A stretch of DNA of 64,000 bases from Dromiciops gliroides (GCF_019393635.1 NC_057863.1:3584334-3648333), one strand, 5' to 3'. Shown: positions 42,315 to 52,995, counted from the stretch's first letter. Program-made: numbers and translations. The notes: a model not told the origin generated them from the sequence alone.

Positions 42315-43190
42315 ATGGACCTTTTAAACTCCCTAATTATCCTATTTTTGATTTTAGTCTGTTTAACCAGACAAATGGGAGATAAGATCATGTTAATGCT
42401 TTGTTTTTGTGGATTTTCTATTTTTCTTTTTATTTTTGTTAAAAGAGCCAGCAACTTACTCACACAAGGAAATATTTCTCCCTCTCCCAACCATGCTTTT
42501 TCAGAGAAACCTGAAGAGATTCCTGCTGCTTTTCCCAGTTCCAACACTAATTGTTGCTCTAATTTTGCATGTCTGGAGGCAATGACCCACCCTCTAGAAG
42601 CTTTTAATCCCCTAGCACCTGGAGGCAAAGTGGGGGAAGAGGAATCCAGGCCTGAGTTCAAAATCAAGTCGGATTCAAATTGCGCTGGTCCCTCCCCTCC
42701 TCCCCAGACCCCACCCTCTACTCCTCCTATGGCCAAGCCCATAGCTTCCCCTGCCTGGGAAGTCCAGAGATCTGATGCGCATGCTCAACTTTTTCTACCT
42801 GCATTTGCAGCTTCAGGCTCAGCCCTTCCCCGGCCTGGCTGTGCTTTTGAGACAATCTTAGAAAACTCTTTAAATTCCAGATATGCTTGTTTTGTTCATA
42901 ATTTTGCTAACCTGCTTTTGTCTTTAATTAGTAATCTTATAAAGCATTTGTATGGTGAAAAGACTGACAGACAATATAAAGGGGTTAAAGAAGAAAAACT
43001 TAAGCTGAATAAGAATGACAATCAACATAGTTCAAGACTCTGCTTCTTTTGCCATGGAAGGGTATATATTTTACAGAAATGTAGAAGTAAGCAGCAAGGT
43101 ATTGATATGAGTATTGGGGATTTTAGATATCGGAATCAAGAGTGTTCTGAATTCACTCAGATTATTAATGTCAGTTCAGAGGTTACATAG
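42315..43190 (+). CDS. Gag-like ORF of the LTR element, with altered zinc knuckle
   Basis: A 291-codon frame, the longest in the window that is not a simple repeat. It has two hydrophobic segments (about residues 4-17 and 25-43), a proline-rich linker (about 124-147), a second hydrophobic stretch (about 198-208), and a basic segment (about 213-235). At 243-256 a CFFCHGRVYILQKC block has the spacing C-X2-C-X4-Y-X4-C. This is the spacing of a retroviral nucleocapsid zinc knuckle, in which the third ligand is His; here it is Tyr251, so zinc binding would be impaired. The order proline-rich, basic, knuckle near the C terminus fits the end of a Gag, but no matrix or capsid domain is recognisable and the N-terminal membrane-like helices are odd for Gag. 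It may be an internally deleted gag or a chance frame built on one. Not a host gene. Confidence 0.5.
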   Translation: MDLLNSLIILFLILVCLTRQMGDKIMLMLCFCGFSIFLFIFVKRASNLLTQGNISPSPNHAFSEKPEEIPAAFPSSNTNCCSNFACLEAMTHPLEAFNPLAPGGKVGEEESRPEFKIKSDSNCAGPSPPPQTPPSTPPMAKPIASPAWEVQRSDAHAQLFLPAFAASGSALPRPGCAFETILENSLNSRYACFVHNFANLLLSLISNLIKHLYGEKTDRQYKGVKEEKLKLNKNDNQHSSRLCFFCHGRVYILQKCRSKQQGIDMSIGDFRYRNQECSEFTQIINVSSEVT

Positions 43191-45157
43191 GATTTCTATG
43201 CTATTATATATACATTTTGAAATTAATGGTATGGGTTTATTTTCATAGAGATTTTCATGCATTTGAGATTGTGTCTTATACTTAGTTTCTAAAACAAGGA
43301 GAATATTTGTAAAAGTTTTTTATAGTCATGTGATCAAGTTTATATTTTATAATACTCATTAATATTAAGTTCATGCTCATTTAGATTTCCTTAGTTTGAA
43401 TTTCACTGTCTTTTATTGTTCCATGTGTATTTTCTTCTATACATTTATCTAATTTTAAAAAAATTGCAAGATGGTTTTGATTTCATAATACAATGTTAAT
43501 TCTAGGAGTATTGTGCTCCCATGTTCTGAGTTGTTTGTTTTTGTTATTTTTTTCTCAACTGATTATTTGATCAAACTCTTCAAAGCATTTCCCTGGCAAA
43601 TTGGTTGCCATGGCAAGTGTAAATTGATTCTAGAAGTATTATTTTTGATAAGCATATTCCAAAAAAAAAAAAAAAAGAGGGGAACGTTTGTAAAAGTTTT
43701 CTTTTTTCAAAAAAGAAGTTTTCTTTGAGATTGTGTTGTGATTTAACTTATATTTAAATGTTATGATTTTTCAAAAAAGAAATTGTATACTAAGTAAAAA
43801 AAAGGGGTATTATTTGAAATTGTTGCATAATTATATATTATATTCTGAGTCAAGATGTATTCACATTTTTTGCAATCATTTACTATCCTCAATTTTTAAA
43901 TCCATATGAGACTTGGATTATGGGAACTTATCATTTAAGACATTAATTGCCTTTATTCTGAGTTATCAGATGCCAGTTGGCCAAGATGCCATCCAATCAC
44001 AAGAGGAATACATGCAAAGAGCAGACATTGAACTGTTACATGAGGGGAGACATGCACGAAGTTAAGGTATGGCTGAGGGAACGGCTTTTGACAAATGTTG
44101 AGGTTGGATTCTCTTGGTTTAATATTTATTTTATTTTTCCCCACAATATTGTACAGATGGCTGGAAGTATTCATCCCACCCATCTCACTTCTACACCTGG
44201 CTTCTATGCTCCCTCCTATATGCCTGATGCCATGGACATCTCAATCCCATGCATCTGATTAAGTCTGACTCAGTTTCTTCCAATATGTTCGGTGGCTTGG
44301 ACATATATTCCATCCACCTATTTTAAGCCTGGCATACTGTATGAGCAGTACATATTGCTCAAGTGTGGGAATGCTCATATCCCATCATTTTTCTGTTCTT
44401 TTATGGTAACCCCCATAATTATCTCAGATGTCATGATAAATAACAGTGTTGAATTTGGCCTTGACATCTGTTACCAATTATATTAGGTTTTTTTAATTTC
44501 TCATGATGGCATGAGGATAATTAGGCAGATGATGCAAAAAGTGATGAAACAACGATAAAAATTATTTTTAAAAATTAATATGGCAGCAATTGTCTTCTCA
44601 ATTACCCTCCATAAGGGGGGACTATAGTAATATTATAATTTTAAAGAATGTTTCAATTTTTGTTTTATTATATGTTTCATGTGTAACAACCAAGATTCTG
44701 AATTCCCTTAGACATGTTTTTGAGAACTTTCATTGTTTGATTTGATTATTGACAAAGCTATTTTAAAGTTGTGTTAAGCTCAATTTTGTAGGAAGTTTTC
44801 CTGGCTGATTACCAGCATCCACACCTCAACCCCTGAAAAGACTTCCATTCCACGACTACACCTAGAGGACATCTAAGAAAAGACTTTCAGAGACTTTAAA
44901 TGAACAGTTTTGTGTTGTTGTTGTTTTTTTTTTTTTTCTCTTTCTGTTATAATATACACCATCTGTAACGTGTATTCTCTGCAGAGGCCCTCCCTTTGCA
45001 AGACTAATGTCAAAGCGTCGGTTCATGAGGACAAAAAAAATCGCCCCTCTGGACAAAACTTTCCTCTCTTCCTTTTCTATATTGTTGTTCACATATTATT
45101 AGTTAGCAATAGTTATATTATTTTTACTGTTCCGTCAAGGAAACATTTTGTTTCTTG
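43191..45157 (+). other. A/T-rich interior of the LTR element, no pol or env seen
   Basis: About 2 kb with many stops in all frames. There is an A-run at 43662-43676 and repeated TTTGTAAAAGTTTT phrases (near 43309 and 43688). The last 150 bp has a hydrophobic frame (about 45070-45140) that might be the trace of an envelope tail, but this is a guess. Confidence 0.6.
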
Positions 45158-45175
45158 AGGAACAACAGGGGGGAC
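45158..45175 (+). promoter_or_regulatory. Polypurine tract
   Basis: AGGAACAACAGGGGGGAC immediately precedes the 3' LTR. The G-rich end is where plus-strand DNA synthesis would be primed. Confidence 0.7.
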
Positions 45176-45535
45176 TGTAACGATTGGAATAACGCCACCT
45201 GCTGGATACTTACTGTAGAGGAGTTCTGCCCATGAAGGGAAGGTCTTTGAGGGCAAGACCAGGAGTCAGGAAGTGACGCGGGCTAGTGGGAGGAGGAAGG
45301 AAGAGACTAGCGCTGAGTCTCACTCTCTCTTTCCTGAGGACGCTGGCGGAGAAGGGAGCTAGAAATGTGCTCTCCCTTTAATAGATAGGAATCTAGGCCT
45401 TTCTCTCTCTCTTTACCAAATTCTTATTCTCCTTAATAAATGCTTAAAAGTCTAACTCTTGCTAAAGCTTATAATTTATTGGCGACCACTCATTAGATAT
45501 TTTAGACAGACTAGCTAGAATTTTAGCCCTTAACA
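45176..45535 (+). repeat. 3' LTR (360 bp)
   Basis: Base-for-base the same as the 5' LTR by eye. The poly(A) signal AATAAA is at 45435-45440, followed by the U5-like segment. Confidence 0.96.
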
Positions 45536-45539
45536 GTGT

Positions 45540-45605
45540 GTTATCTTCTCCAATTCGACTAAAAGCTCCTTGAGGGCAGGATCTATCTTTCGCTAGCTTT
45601 TTTCT
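45540..45605 (+). repeat. L2 LINE 3' fragment
   Basis: GACTAAAAGCTCCTTGAGGG, CAGGATCTATCTTTCGC matches the L2 tail. It continues the flank interrupted by the LTR element. Confidence 0.5.
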
Positions 45606-47285
45606 TTCCTCTACTTGAAAAGCTATGATGAGAGAGAGTCTGCTCTGCCTTCCCCCCATTCTACCTTTGTCCAGGTCTTCAGGAGGTTCTGCCTTTTGAT
45701 TAAACCCAGTTGTGTCTCTCAGCCGCCCCCTCTGCAGCCCTGTGGTGCTGGTCTAATCCCCTTTACGGTTTGAGCCCTTAGGATACCTCAGGACAACCAT
45801 CCTGTCCCCTTTACAGCTCCTCTTCTCCAGGGTAAACTTCCTCATTTCCTTCCACCAAGCCCCCTGGTCTGGGCTGAGTCTATGTTGTGTCAGAACCTCA
45901 AGGTATTGGGCAATGCCTGGCTGACCATGAAGTTTCGCTCCATCTGGATGCCTTGCCTGCTGTCAAAGCCTTCCCACTCGCTATCTTGGGAAACTTCAAA
46001 CACACATAGCGTCCTTACATCTGCACCTTCTTAAATCTGAGAAGGTATTTCATGCTCCCACCTGGTGTGCTGGTGATTATTCTGGACGTCTAATAAAAAC
46101 GACAATCCTCTGGAGAGTCGGAATAATAAAGCGTGGCACCTCTGTGCAGGAAGTTGAGGTTAGGGGCCACTCTGAAGTGCAGGCACACAGAGGTGTCCCG
46201 TGAGTGGGGACAGGCTGCCCTGTGCCTCGCCTAAGCCTTGGTGCAGCTCACCTGATTAGAGCCCCTCTGAGAGGGCGGGCTGGCCAGGGTCAACAGGGCC
46301 CTTGGGGGCTGGGAAATGGGGACTTGTGTGGAAGACTTTCTCTTCTCATCTTCAGGCCATCCCCAGTGTTCAAAACCCTTTTAACTTTAAAAAGCTGAAG
46401 GCTCCCAACCTGGGAGAGAATTTCAACAAGCTTGCACTGTGGGCGGAGTTTGCTTTAGTGAGGAAAGCTCACATAAATTAGGGAAACGTTTGGAAAAGCA
46501 ATTGAGTCACTGTAATGGTTAAACACGTGATGTAGACAAGCCCAGCCTCGGGGACCTGCTCTAAGGAGTGGAGTCCGGGAGTGTCAGCTAGGCACTCCGG
46601 CCCCTACTATTTAGAGGAGGGAGAGGAGGCCCAGAGAGGGATGGAGTCTGCCCGACCCCGAGAAGGATCCCTCATATTGGGACGGAAACCCATCGGGAAG
46701 CGAGAAACCTCAGTTACTTGGAAAGAACACCGAGCTCTTGCAAGTCAGTGGGACGTGCCCCAGCACTCTGGGCTGCATTTCCAGTTTTCTTCAAGTCTCT
46801 TTTTGAATGATCACACGTTCCTAATTGGTGGTGCCTGAATTGATGAGGTTTTACAGGAAATCCTCCCCAGGTTCATGGCTGGCCTTCCACATGGGCAGAC
46901 TGGATAGGACTCATGGGATTTCAGGAAAGGTCGATCTTACCCCACCCCCCACCCCCACCCCCCAGCCCCTAATGTCCGGGTCCTGGAGGCCTAAAATTCC
47001 ACAATTAAATTCCACAATTAAAGCCTCATTCCTCTGGCTTAAGACAAGCTAGTGCTTTGCCTCCAATCAAAATACAAATGCCCTGGGGGTGAGGTAATGA
47101 ATTAACCTTATCTGCCATTTCGGTCTTACTGTGCTGGGGTCCAATCTGGCTTCCAGGGTGGGCCTTGTTGAGGGCGAGGTATCGTGGTATTTGGGATAAG
47201 AGCAGAGTAGGAGGACCCTGGGTCCATAGGAAGAACCAACCATTCTTAAAATCATTCATTCATTGAAGGGGAAAGAGTGAAAACG
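45606..47285. other. Unique sequence, possibly conserved in parts
   Basis: About 1.7 kb without a recognised repeat. The blocks 46060-46180 (GACGTCTAATAAAAACGAC) and 46385-46540 look non-repetitive and A/T-core rich as in conserved non-coding DNA. A C-run (ACCCCACCCCCC type) lies at 46941-46963, and a duplicated AAATTCCACAATTA occurs at 46993-47006 and 47007-47020. Confidence 0.35.
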
Positions 47286-47289
47286 TAGA

Positions 47290-47460
47290 ATCTAGATAGA
47301 CATTCAGATCTAAACATACCAACTCATAAACTGTATGACCTTGGGCAAGTCATCTAACCTACTGGAGCCTCAGCTTCCTCGTCTGTAAAATGAAGACAAT
47401 ACCCACGGCACCTATATCACAGGACTGTCGCCGTGCATAAATTCTTTCTGTATCTGCCAT
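47290..47460 (+). repeat. MIR SINE
   Basis: Sense: AACTGTATGACCTTGGGCAA, GTCATCTAACCTACTGGAGC, CTCAGCTTCCTCGTCTGTAA, AATGAAGACAATACCC and GACTGTCGCCGTGCATAAAT. Confidence 0.8.
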
Positions 47461-47862
47461 AAACTGAGGTGCTAACACAAAGAAAGCCAGGCTGTTCTCA
47501 TCAGCGTCTCTGAGACTTGGGGAGATGGTGGCTCACACCGAGAATGGGCCTCTGAGTGGGGACAGAGTGCACAGAAAGGCCAGTGAGGAAGCAGCTACAT
47601 GAATGAGGTGTCCCTGTGAGGAGGTGCAGACTCTGAGACAGCTGGATCCTCTTCCCCTCAACTGCACCATCAGCCTCCGACCTGCACTTATTACCGAATC
47701 TGACGCTCTCCTGCCCAGGCAGCCCCTCACACACTGAGCCTTTATACCTGCTGTATGCCAGGTGCCACGCCAGGGGCTGGGCTACTTTGCTAACAACACC
47801 ATCTCTGGGTCTTCAAAATCTCTTTGAAAAGAACTCAATGGAGCTCATACAATTACTTTTTA
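47461..47862. other. No gene seen
   Basis: A weak L2-like end lies at 47738-47775 (CTGTATGCCAGGTGCCACGC). Otherwise unassigned. Confidence 0.4.
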
Positions 47863-47876
47863 AAAGTTCATTTAGG

Positions 47877-48046
47877 GGGGCAATTCGGTGGCGCACTAGA
47901 TAAAGCACCAGCCCTGGATTCAGGAGGACCTGAGTTCAAATCTGGCCTCTGACACTTAACACTTACTGGCTGTGTGACCCTGGGCAAGTCACTTAACCCA
48001 ATTGCTTCACCAAAAATAAATAAATAAATAAACAAACAAATAAATA
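47877..48046 (+). mobile_element. MAR1/WSINE-type SINE
   Basis: Sense copy with GGGGCAATTCGGTGGCGCAC and a tail of (AAAT)n/(AAAC)n. Flanks read AAAGTTCATTTAGG (47863-47876) and AAATTCAACTTAGG (48047-48060), three mismatches in 14, accepted as an aged target duplication. Confidence 0.9.
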
Positions 48047-48060
48047 AAATTCAACTTAGG

Positions 48061-48664
48061 TGAACCTGATCCAGGGGGAGCATGGCACTTTGTTCTTCAA
48101 TGGACCAGCTCAGATCAACACCCGATGCAATGCTATCTCAGAACCAGTGGACCTTAGAGTGGGAGTGAGCAAGCAAGTGAGGGAACAAGCGAAAGAGCAA
48201 GAGGTGCTTTGTGTGCATGTGTGAGTGGCCTCTGTGAGCAAGTACCTCTTGGGAAAAGTGCAATTTCTCCAGTTGGATCAGACAGAAAGATTTTGTTTCT
48301 GAAACCTTTCAGGAGCTTTAGAATCAGGTATTCTTGGGCCCTTTAGGGCCTCCCTATGCTGCGTTTCTGAACAACCAACTCCCTAATGTAATGCCTGGTC
48401 CTCCCCAAATGCTGTGTTTTACAGGGACTTGACACTGTTGTCCACCTAGTTTGCCTATGCACATAACACATGGCACTATTAAATGCCTTTTGTAAAGATG
48501 TGTTATTGCTGTCCATGTGTCAATTTCGATTGCTTTTATTGGTCTAGAGTTATATGTTGATGCAGTGAAGATACTTTGTTTATATATATATATATATATA
48601 ATGTTAATATTTTAAGATTTGTGCCAAGAGAATATATTTAATAAAAATTAAAATGATTTGAAAA
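48061..48664 (+). pseudogene. Probable retrocopy of an mRNA 3' UTR
   Basis: A 600-bp segment ends with TTTAATAAAAATTAAAATGA then TTTG and an A-run, as a polyadenylated transcript end does (AATAAA about 20 bp upstream). It is bounded by AAATTCAACTTAGG (48047-48060) and AAAGTTAACTTAG (48665-48677). Together with the SINE's left flank this gives three copies of the same target, which fits two successive L1-type insertions. I do not recognise the parent gene. A (TA)n run lies at 48580-48600. It could instead be a native 3' end, which the target duplications argue against. Confidence 0.5.
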
Positions 48665-48699
48665 AAAGTTAACTTAGAAAGGAGATGAAAAGCCTGCAT

Positions 48700-48905
48700 T
48701 CACAGAATTCTTTGTTTTCTTTTTCTTTTTTCACTCTGTCCTCAAGTCGGTTCTGTGAGGCACCCAACACAAGTATTACTGCCTCCATTGTGCAGATGTG
48801 GAAACTGAGGCATTAAGAGGTTTGTCCAAAGCCACCCTGGTGATCAGTGGTAGAGCTGGGTCTTCTGGCCACCAGGCCAATGTTCTTTCTCCCACATTTC
48901 ATAAA
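48700..48905 (-). repeat. MIR SINE
   Basis: Antisense: TTCTGTGAGGCACCCAACAC, AAGTATTACTGCCTCCATTG, TGCAGATGTGGAAACTGAGG, GTTTGTCCAAAGCCACCCTG and GGTAGAGCTGGGTCTTCTGG. Confidence 0.75.
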
Positions 48906-49003
48906 ATGAAGGGTGATGTAATGGAACTCATCATTATCCCTCTGGGGAATTTTAAATTAATTGATGTATTAAAAAAAAAACCACCACACCACTCCCTGTT
49001 CCT

Positions 49004-49166
<163 letters not shown>

Positions 49167-49388
49167 ATACACAGCATCCTATGTGACAAAGCAAAACACT
49201 GAATCCAAACTACCCGCATGGCCAGATCTGACAGTGTATGCAGTATTTCGATGCTATCGTCCCCCACTAGTCTACCGAGAGGAGGGGGCTGGGTTTCATC
49301 ATCCCTTCTCTGGGACCAAGTTGGATTATTGCAATTCTGAGTCTGGTTGCTTCTCAGCACTGATCCTCCAGAGGTATTTCTGAGCCAT
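49167..49388. other. No gene seen
   Basis: Unassigned sequence. Confidence 0.4.
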
Positions 49389-49389
49389 T

Positions 49390-49690
49390 TGATTTATGCA
49401 GGCCTTTTTAGGGACTGCTGCACCCCACTCTTCATGGGGAAATGGAAGGGCTGCATATTTGCCAGCTGATGCCGCCACATTCATCAGCCCACGAGCTCCC
49501 TGAAGAGGCCTCTAACGTGCCAGAGAGAGTGCTAATGGGCACGTGCCTATCAAACTTAATGGCCCCTTTGGGAAACAGCCACAGTGAGAGCCGCCATCAC
49601 CTTCAGATCAGCATTGTCTTTCATCCATTAGCACCATTAGGAAGAATAAATCAAGATTAACGTCTTTAAGGATCAAAGTTAACCCCTTCA
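49390..49690. other. Candidate conserved non-coding element
   Basis: Non-repetitive, no coding signature. It holds a perfect 10-bp inverted repeat, GTGCTAATGG (49529-49538) and CCATTAGCAC (49625-49634), with an additional CATTAGG next to the second arm, and a final GATTAACGTC...AAAGTTAACCCC segment. These are homeodomain- and HNF1-like cores. Regulatory function is inferred only. Confidence 0.35.
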
Positions 49691-49884
49691 ACCCCAAGAC
49701 ATCTCCTCATTTGAGAAATGTCATGTTTTAGGTGAAAGAGAGGCCAACGCCCTCCAGAGCTGCTGGTTGGTCCATTCCTTTCCCTCCCACCCTTAGCTAC
49801 TACCTCTTTACATCAAGGTCTCAGACTCCCAGTAGTTTACTGCAGAAATATAGTTATGAATGCTCAGTGAAAGCTGGAATATGC

Positions 49885-49992
49885 AGAGATAGAATGATGA
49901 AGTAGAAAGAACATCTGGGCTTAAAGACCTGGGTTCGGATTGGTGATGTGACACTTACTAGTCATGTGGCCTTGGAAAAGTCCCTTCCCAGA
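49885..49992 (+). repeat. MIR SINE fragment
   Basis: Sense: AATGATGAAGTAGAAAGAAC, TTAAAGACCTGGGTTCGGAT, TAGTCATGTGGCCTTGGAAA. Confidence 0.65.
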
Positions 49993-51402
49993 ACGCAAGA
50001 AGGCTGGTTCTTGGGCAACAGCCGTGAGGTCCGTCCCGAGCCTGTGCTTGAAGCCTCCCTGGCTTTTTGACTTTTTCTTTTTTTAGACACAGAGAGAAAT
50101 AGAGGAATATCTCGTTTATGGAGAAATGAATGACGTGTGAGAAATGGCAGGCAAGCACACGCTGAGTGGCGTTTAAGGCAGCTCATGCCGGCTCGCATTT
50201 ATATCTTGTTGTGGTCGCTGCTGAGTCATTTCCGTCATGGCTGATGGGACCTATCAGGAGTCACCCCCTTTCTGCTTTCAAAAGCCCAGGGTACTCTGCA
50301 CACTGCAGAGTGCCAGGCAGACGCAGCCATGCTGGCAGTAATAACAGAACCACAAATCGATCCCAGCACGGGCTTGCCGGGTGAGAGCAGAGAACTGAAC
50401 ATCCCACCTCACGGGGGACGATGAAACCATCAGGATAGGGTCCGTCTGCTTCTGGACCGCTGCGCCATCAGGAAGGTGGTGGTCTTGGGCAAGCTTCCCA
50501 GCTCACCTAATTATTCTCGTTGGCGAGTTTGAATGCGGCGGAACGCAGAGGAGTGCTAGGATCCCCAAGAACCAGCTCAAAGGAACCCTGGTTACATTTT
50601 CACCTCCCAAATTGGCAAACACAGATCAGTGCTTGATGGATTGTTTTGTTGTTGGTCTAGACCTAAGGAAGTGTTGGCGAAAATATTTAAAATGCTGCTT
50701 AAACTAAAAGCCTGTCAGACACATCCATCGAGTCCCCCTCCATGCCGCCCCCCCCCCCCCGCCCATGTGGTTGTTAAACATTGACCGGCGCACCGCTGGT
50801 CGAAGGAGGGAGTGTTATCAAAATGTGAATATCATAGATTGGAAGATTGTAGACTCTTTCACATCATTTAAATGTTCTGTACTTCTCAATTTGGGTGCTT
50901 TAGGGCAAAGCCTCAGGCATCCGCACCTGCATTGTGACTCTGAGGAGGAATACACTTGGCTAAACGCTTGAGAGAAGTTCCAGCTACAGTTAATAGCTCT
51001 CAAGAGGAGGGGGAGATCCTCTTAAAGACCTTGGGGTCGCAACTCAGGCTGAAGCTCAAGGGGAATGTGTTCAGATTCTCCCTCCAGAAATCGCGCTCTA
51101 TGGACAGCTCCAGGTGGGAAGGCTCTGCCTTTCCCAGGCTGATCTGGTGGTTGTTGGAAAGGGACAAAAGCCAGTCCTCCGGCGACATGGTGGGGATTCA
51201 ATGCAGGGGCCTAGAAACTGGCCCAACATCTGACAAGGGAGCAGGATTCTTGGGTGCCGGTTTAATGCCTTCCTTGAGCAGCCCCTCTTTGGGGCACTGC
51301 TCCGGGCTTGGGGAGACGATACAAACAAGGCTGATGAGTCTGGCCCTAAAAGAGTTGGGGAAACACTGGGCCCCTGAACAAATAAATGAATTCTCAGAGA
51401 CG
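49993..51402. other. Unique sequence, no recognised gene
   Basis: About 1.4 kb with slightly more CpG than the flanks and no recognised repeat. A 169-codon plus frame at 50956-51465 has no recognised domain and runs into the antisense L1 at its end, so it is not accepted. A 16-base C-rich run lies at 50746-50761. Confidence 0.4.
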
Positions 51403-51410
51403 AAGGCACT

Positions 51411-51886
51411 GCTTTTATTTTTAAAATTTTATGTATATTTTGTTTTTTCCCAAATTACATGTTAAAACAATTTTAACATTAAAAAAAGGTTTGAGTTCCA
51501 AATTCTATCCTTCCCTCCTTCCCCTCTCCTCTCCCTGAGATGGTAAGAAGATACAGGTTATATATGTACTATTATGTAAAACATGACCATATTAGTCATT
51601 TTGTATAAGAAGACTTTAATAAAAGAAAAAAATGAAAGAAAGTGAAAAATCGCCTGCTTCAGTCTGTGTTCCATCCATATCAGTTCTTTCTCTGGAGGTG
51701 GATAGTCTGCTTCCTCATTAGTCCTGTGGGATTGTCTCGGATCCTTGTATTGCTGAGAATAGCTAAATCGTTCTCAGTTCTTCATCCCACAGCATTGCTG
51801 TCTCTGTGCACAATGTTCTCTTGGTTCTGCTCACTTCACTTTGCATCAGTTCATGTAATTCTTTCCAGGGTTTTCTGAAATCATCC
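51411..51886 (-). mobile_element. L1 LINE 3' end, antisense, 5'-truncated
   Basis: The reverse of the L1 3' UTRs at 13935 and 37631: TTCTTTCTCTGGAGGTGGAT, CTCTGTGCACAATGTTCTCT, TGGTTCTGCTCACTTCACTT and CATCAGTTCATGTAATTCTT. An 8-bp duplication, AAGGCACT, lies at 51403-51410 and 51887-51894. Confidence 0.93.
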
Positions 51887-51954
51887 AAGGCACTATTTAT
51901 ATACAAACACCACACCCAACAGTTCTATGAGGGCAAGTTTCCAGGGCTAGAGGT

Positions 51955-52115
51955 CAAATTATTGCAGCCACCAGTGGCTTAGTTATTGTTCCCACTTTAC
52001 TGAAGAGGAAACAGCAGATCAAAGAGCAACTTATTCAGGGTCAGTGAGCTGCTAAGCAGAAAGGTGAGTTTCAGGAATCAAACGTCCTTCTTCTGATTCA
52101 AAGTCTAGTTTCCTT
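51955..52115 (-). repeat. MIR SINE
   Basis: Antisense: TATTGTTCCCACTTTACTGA, AGAGGAAACAGCAGATCAAA, TATTCAGGGTCAGTGAGCTG and AATCAAACGTCCTTCTTCTG. Confidence 0.6.
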
Positions 52116-52480
52116 AAGTGGGACCAGCCCCGGAGGACTGGTGTCGTTCTCTTCCTGATCTGGCCTCATCAGAAATCTGGTGTTCAGTTCTGGGGGCCAC
52201 TTGATCACCCCAAAAGCATCTGGAGAAGAGCAAGCAGGATAGTGAAGAGCCCGGAGTCCCGGCAATATCAGGAAGGGCCGGAGGCCACAGAGGAGAATCA
52301 CAGTGAAGCTCAGCTGATGTTGGAGGTCTAGAGAACGGGCACTGACTCCTCCCAAAGCAGTCCTTCACTGAAGGCTCCGAGCTCTCAGGGCTGTGCAGGA
52401 AATCTCCCCTTTCCAACATTCGGCTGTCAAAGTGATCCAAGTCGCATGGCGTCACTCCCTTCCCCACAACCCTTCCCCAG
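52116..52480. other. Possible CR1/L3-like remnant, otherwise unassigned
   Basis: The text GATCTGGCCTCATCAGAAAT, GGTGTTCAGTTCTGGGGGCC and CACTTGATCACCCCAAAAGC suggests an old interspersed repeat, but I could not name it. Confidence 0.3.
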
Positions 52481-52484
52481 TAAG

Positions 52485-52995
52485 CTCCAGGGACTCCTTT
52501 TGCCTCCAGGATCAAATATAAAATTCTCTATTGGGTTTCTAAAGCCCTTCACAACCTACCTCCCCACTACCTCCTTATGCCTCACTTCCCTTTATGTCCT
52601 CTGGGAGCCAGTGACACCAGCCTGCTCAATGCTTCTCACCCAAAACACCCCGTCTGGAGCATTTTCCCCAGCTCCCCTCCATGCCTGGGATTCTTCCCCT
52701 CCTTGCCGTGGGCTCTGGGCCTTCCTGGCTTCCTTCAAATCTCAGCTAAAATTGCTCCTTCTGCCAGCAGCCTTTCCTGAGCGTAGGAGAGCCTCTCTGG
52801 TCTGTCCCGACTCCCATTTCTTTGTACATTGGTGTGCTCTCTTTCCTTAGAATGTAAGATCCTAGGGAGCAAGGGCTGAGTTCTTTGTATCAGGACAGTG
52901 ACTAGGTGATTCATAAATGCTTGTTGGTTCTTTATCCCCATTAACTTGAAATGCAATAGTAGGCACACCATAATTGCTTGTTGATTGATTGAGTT
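52485..52995 (+). repeat. L2/L3-type LINE 3' portion
   Basis: Sense: TGCCTCCAGGATCAAATATA, TCTAAAGCCCTTCACAACCT, CATGCCTGGGATTCTTCCCC, CTGGCTTCCTTCAAATCTCA, TCCTAGGGAGCAAGGGCTGA and CATAAATGCTTGTTGG. Confidence 0.75.

Larger units (their letters stand above)
41821..45535 (+). mobile_element. Complete non-autonomous LTR retroelement (endogenous retrovirus-like)
   Basis: A 3,715-bp element: 360-bp LTR, 2,995-bp interior, 360-bp LTR. Both LTRs start TGTAACGATT and end CCCTTAACA, and I found no difference between them. A 4-bp duplication GTGT flanks it (41817-41820 and 45536-45539), the size made by gammaretrovirus-like (class I) integrases. A primer-binding-site candidate and a polypurine tract are in the right places. 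The interior has one 291-codon gag-like frame and then 2 kb of A/T-rich sequence without a visible protease, reverse transcriptase, integrase or envelope. It must have been copied by proteins from another element. LTR identity suggests a recent insertion or recent conversion between LTRs. Confidence 0.95.

Noticed and set aside
43191..45157. A hidden pol or env in the LTR element
   Set aside because: No reverse transcriptase, integrase or protease motif could be read in any frame; the possible envelope-tail trace near 45070-45140 is too short to support.
50956..51465. 169-codon plus-strand frame
   Set aside because: No recognised domain, no splice or promoter evidence, and its end lies inside an antisense L1.
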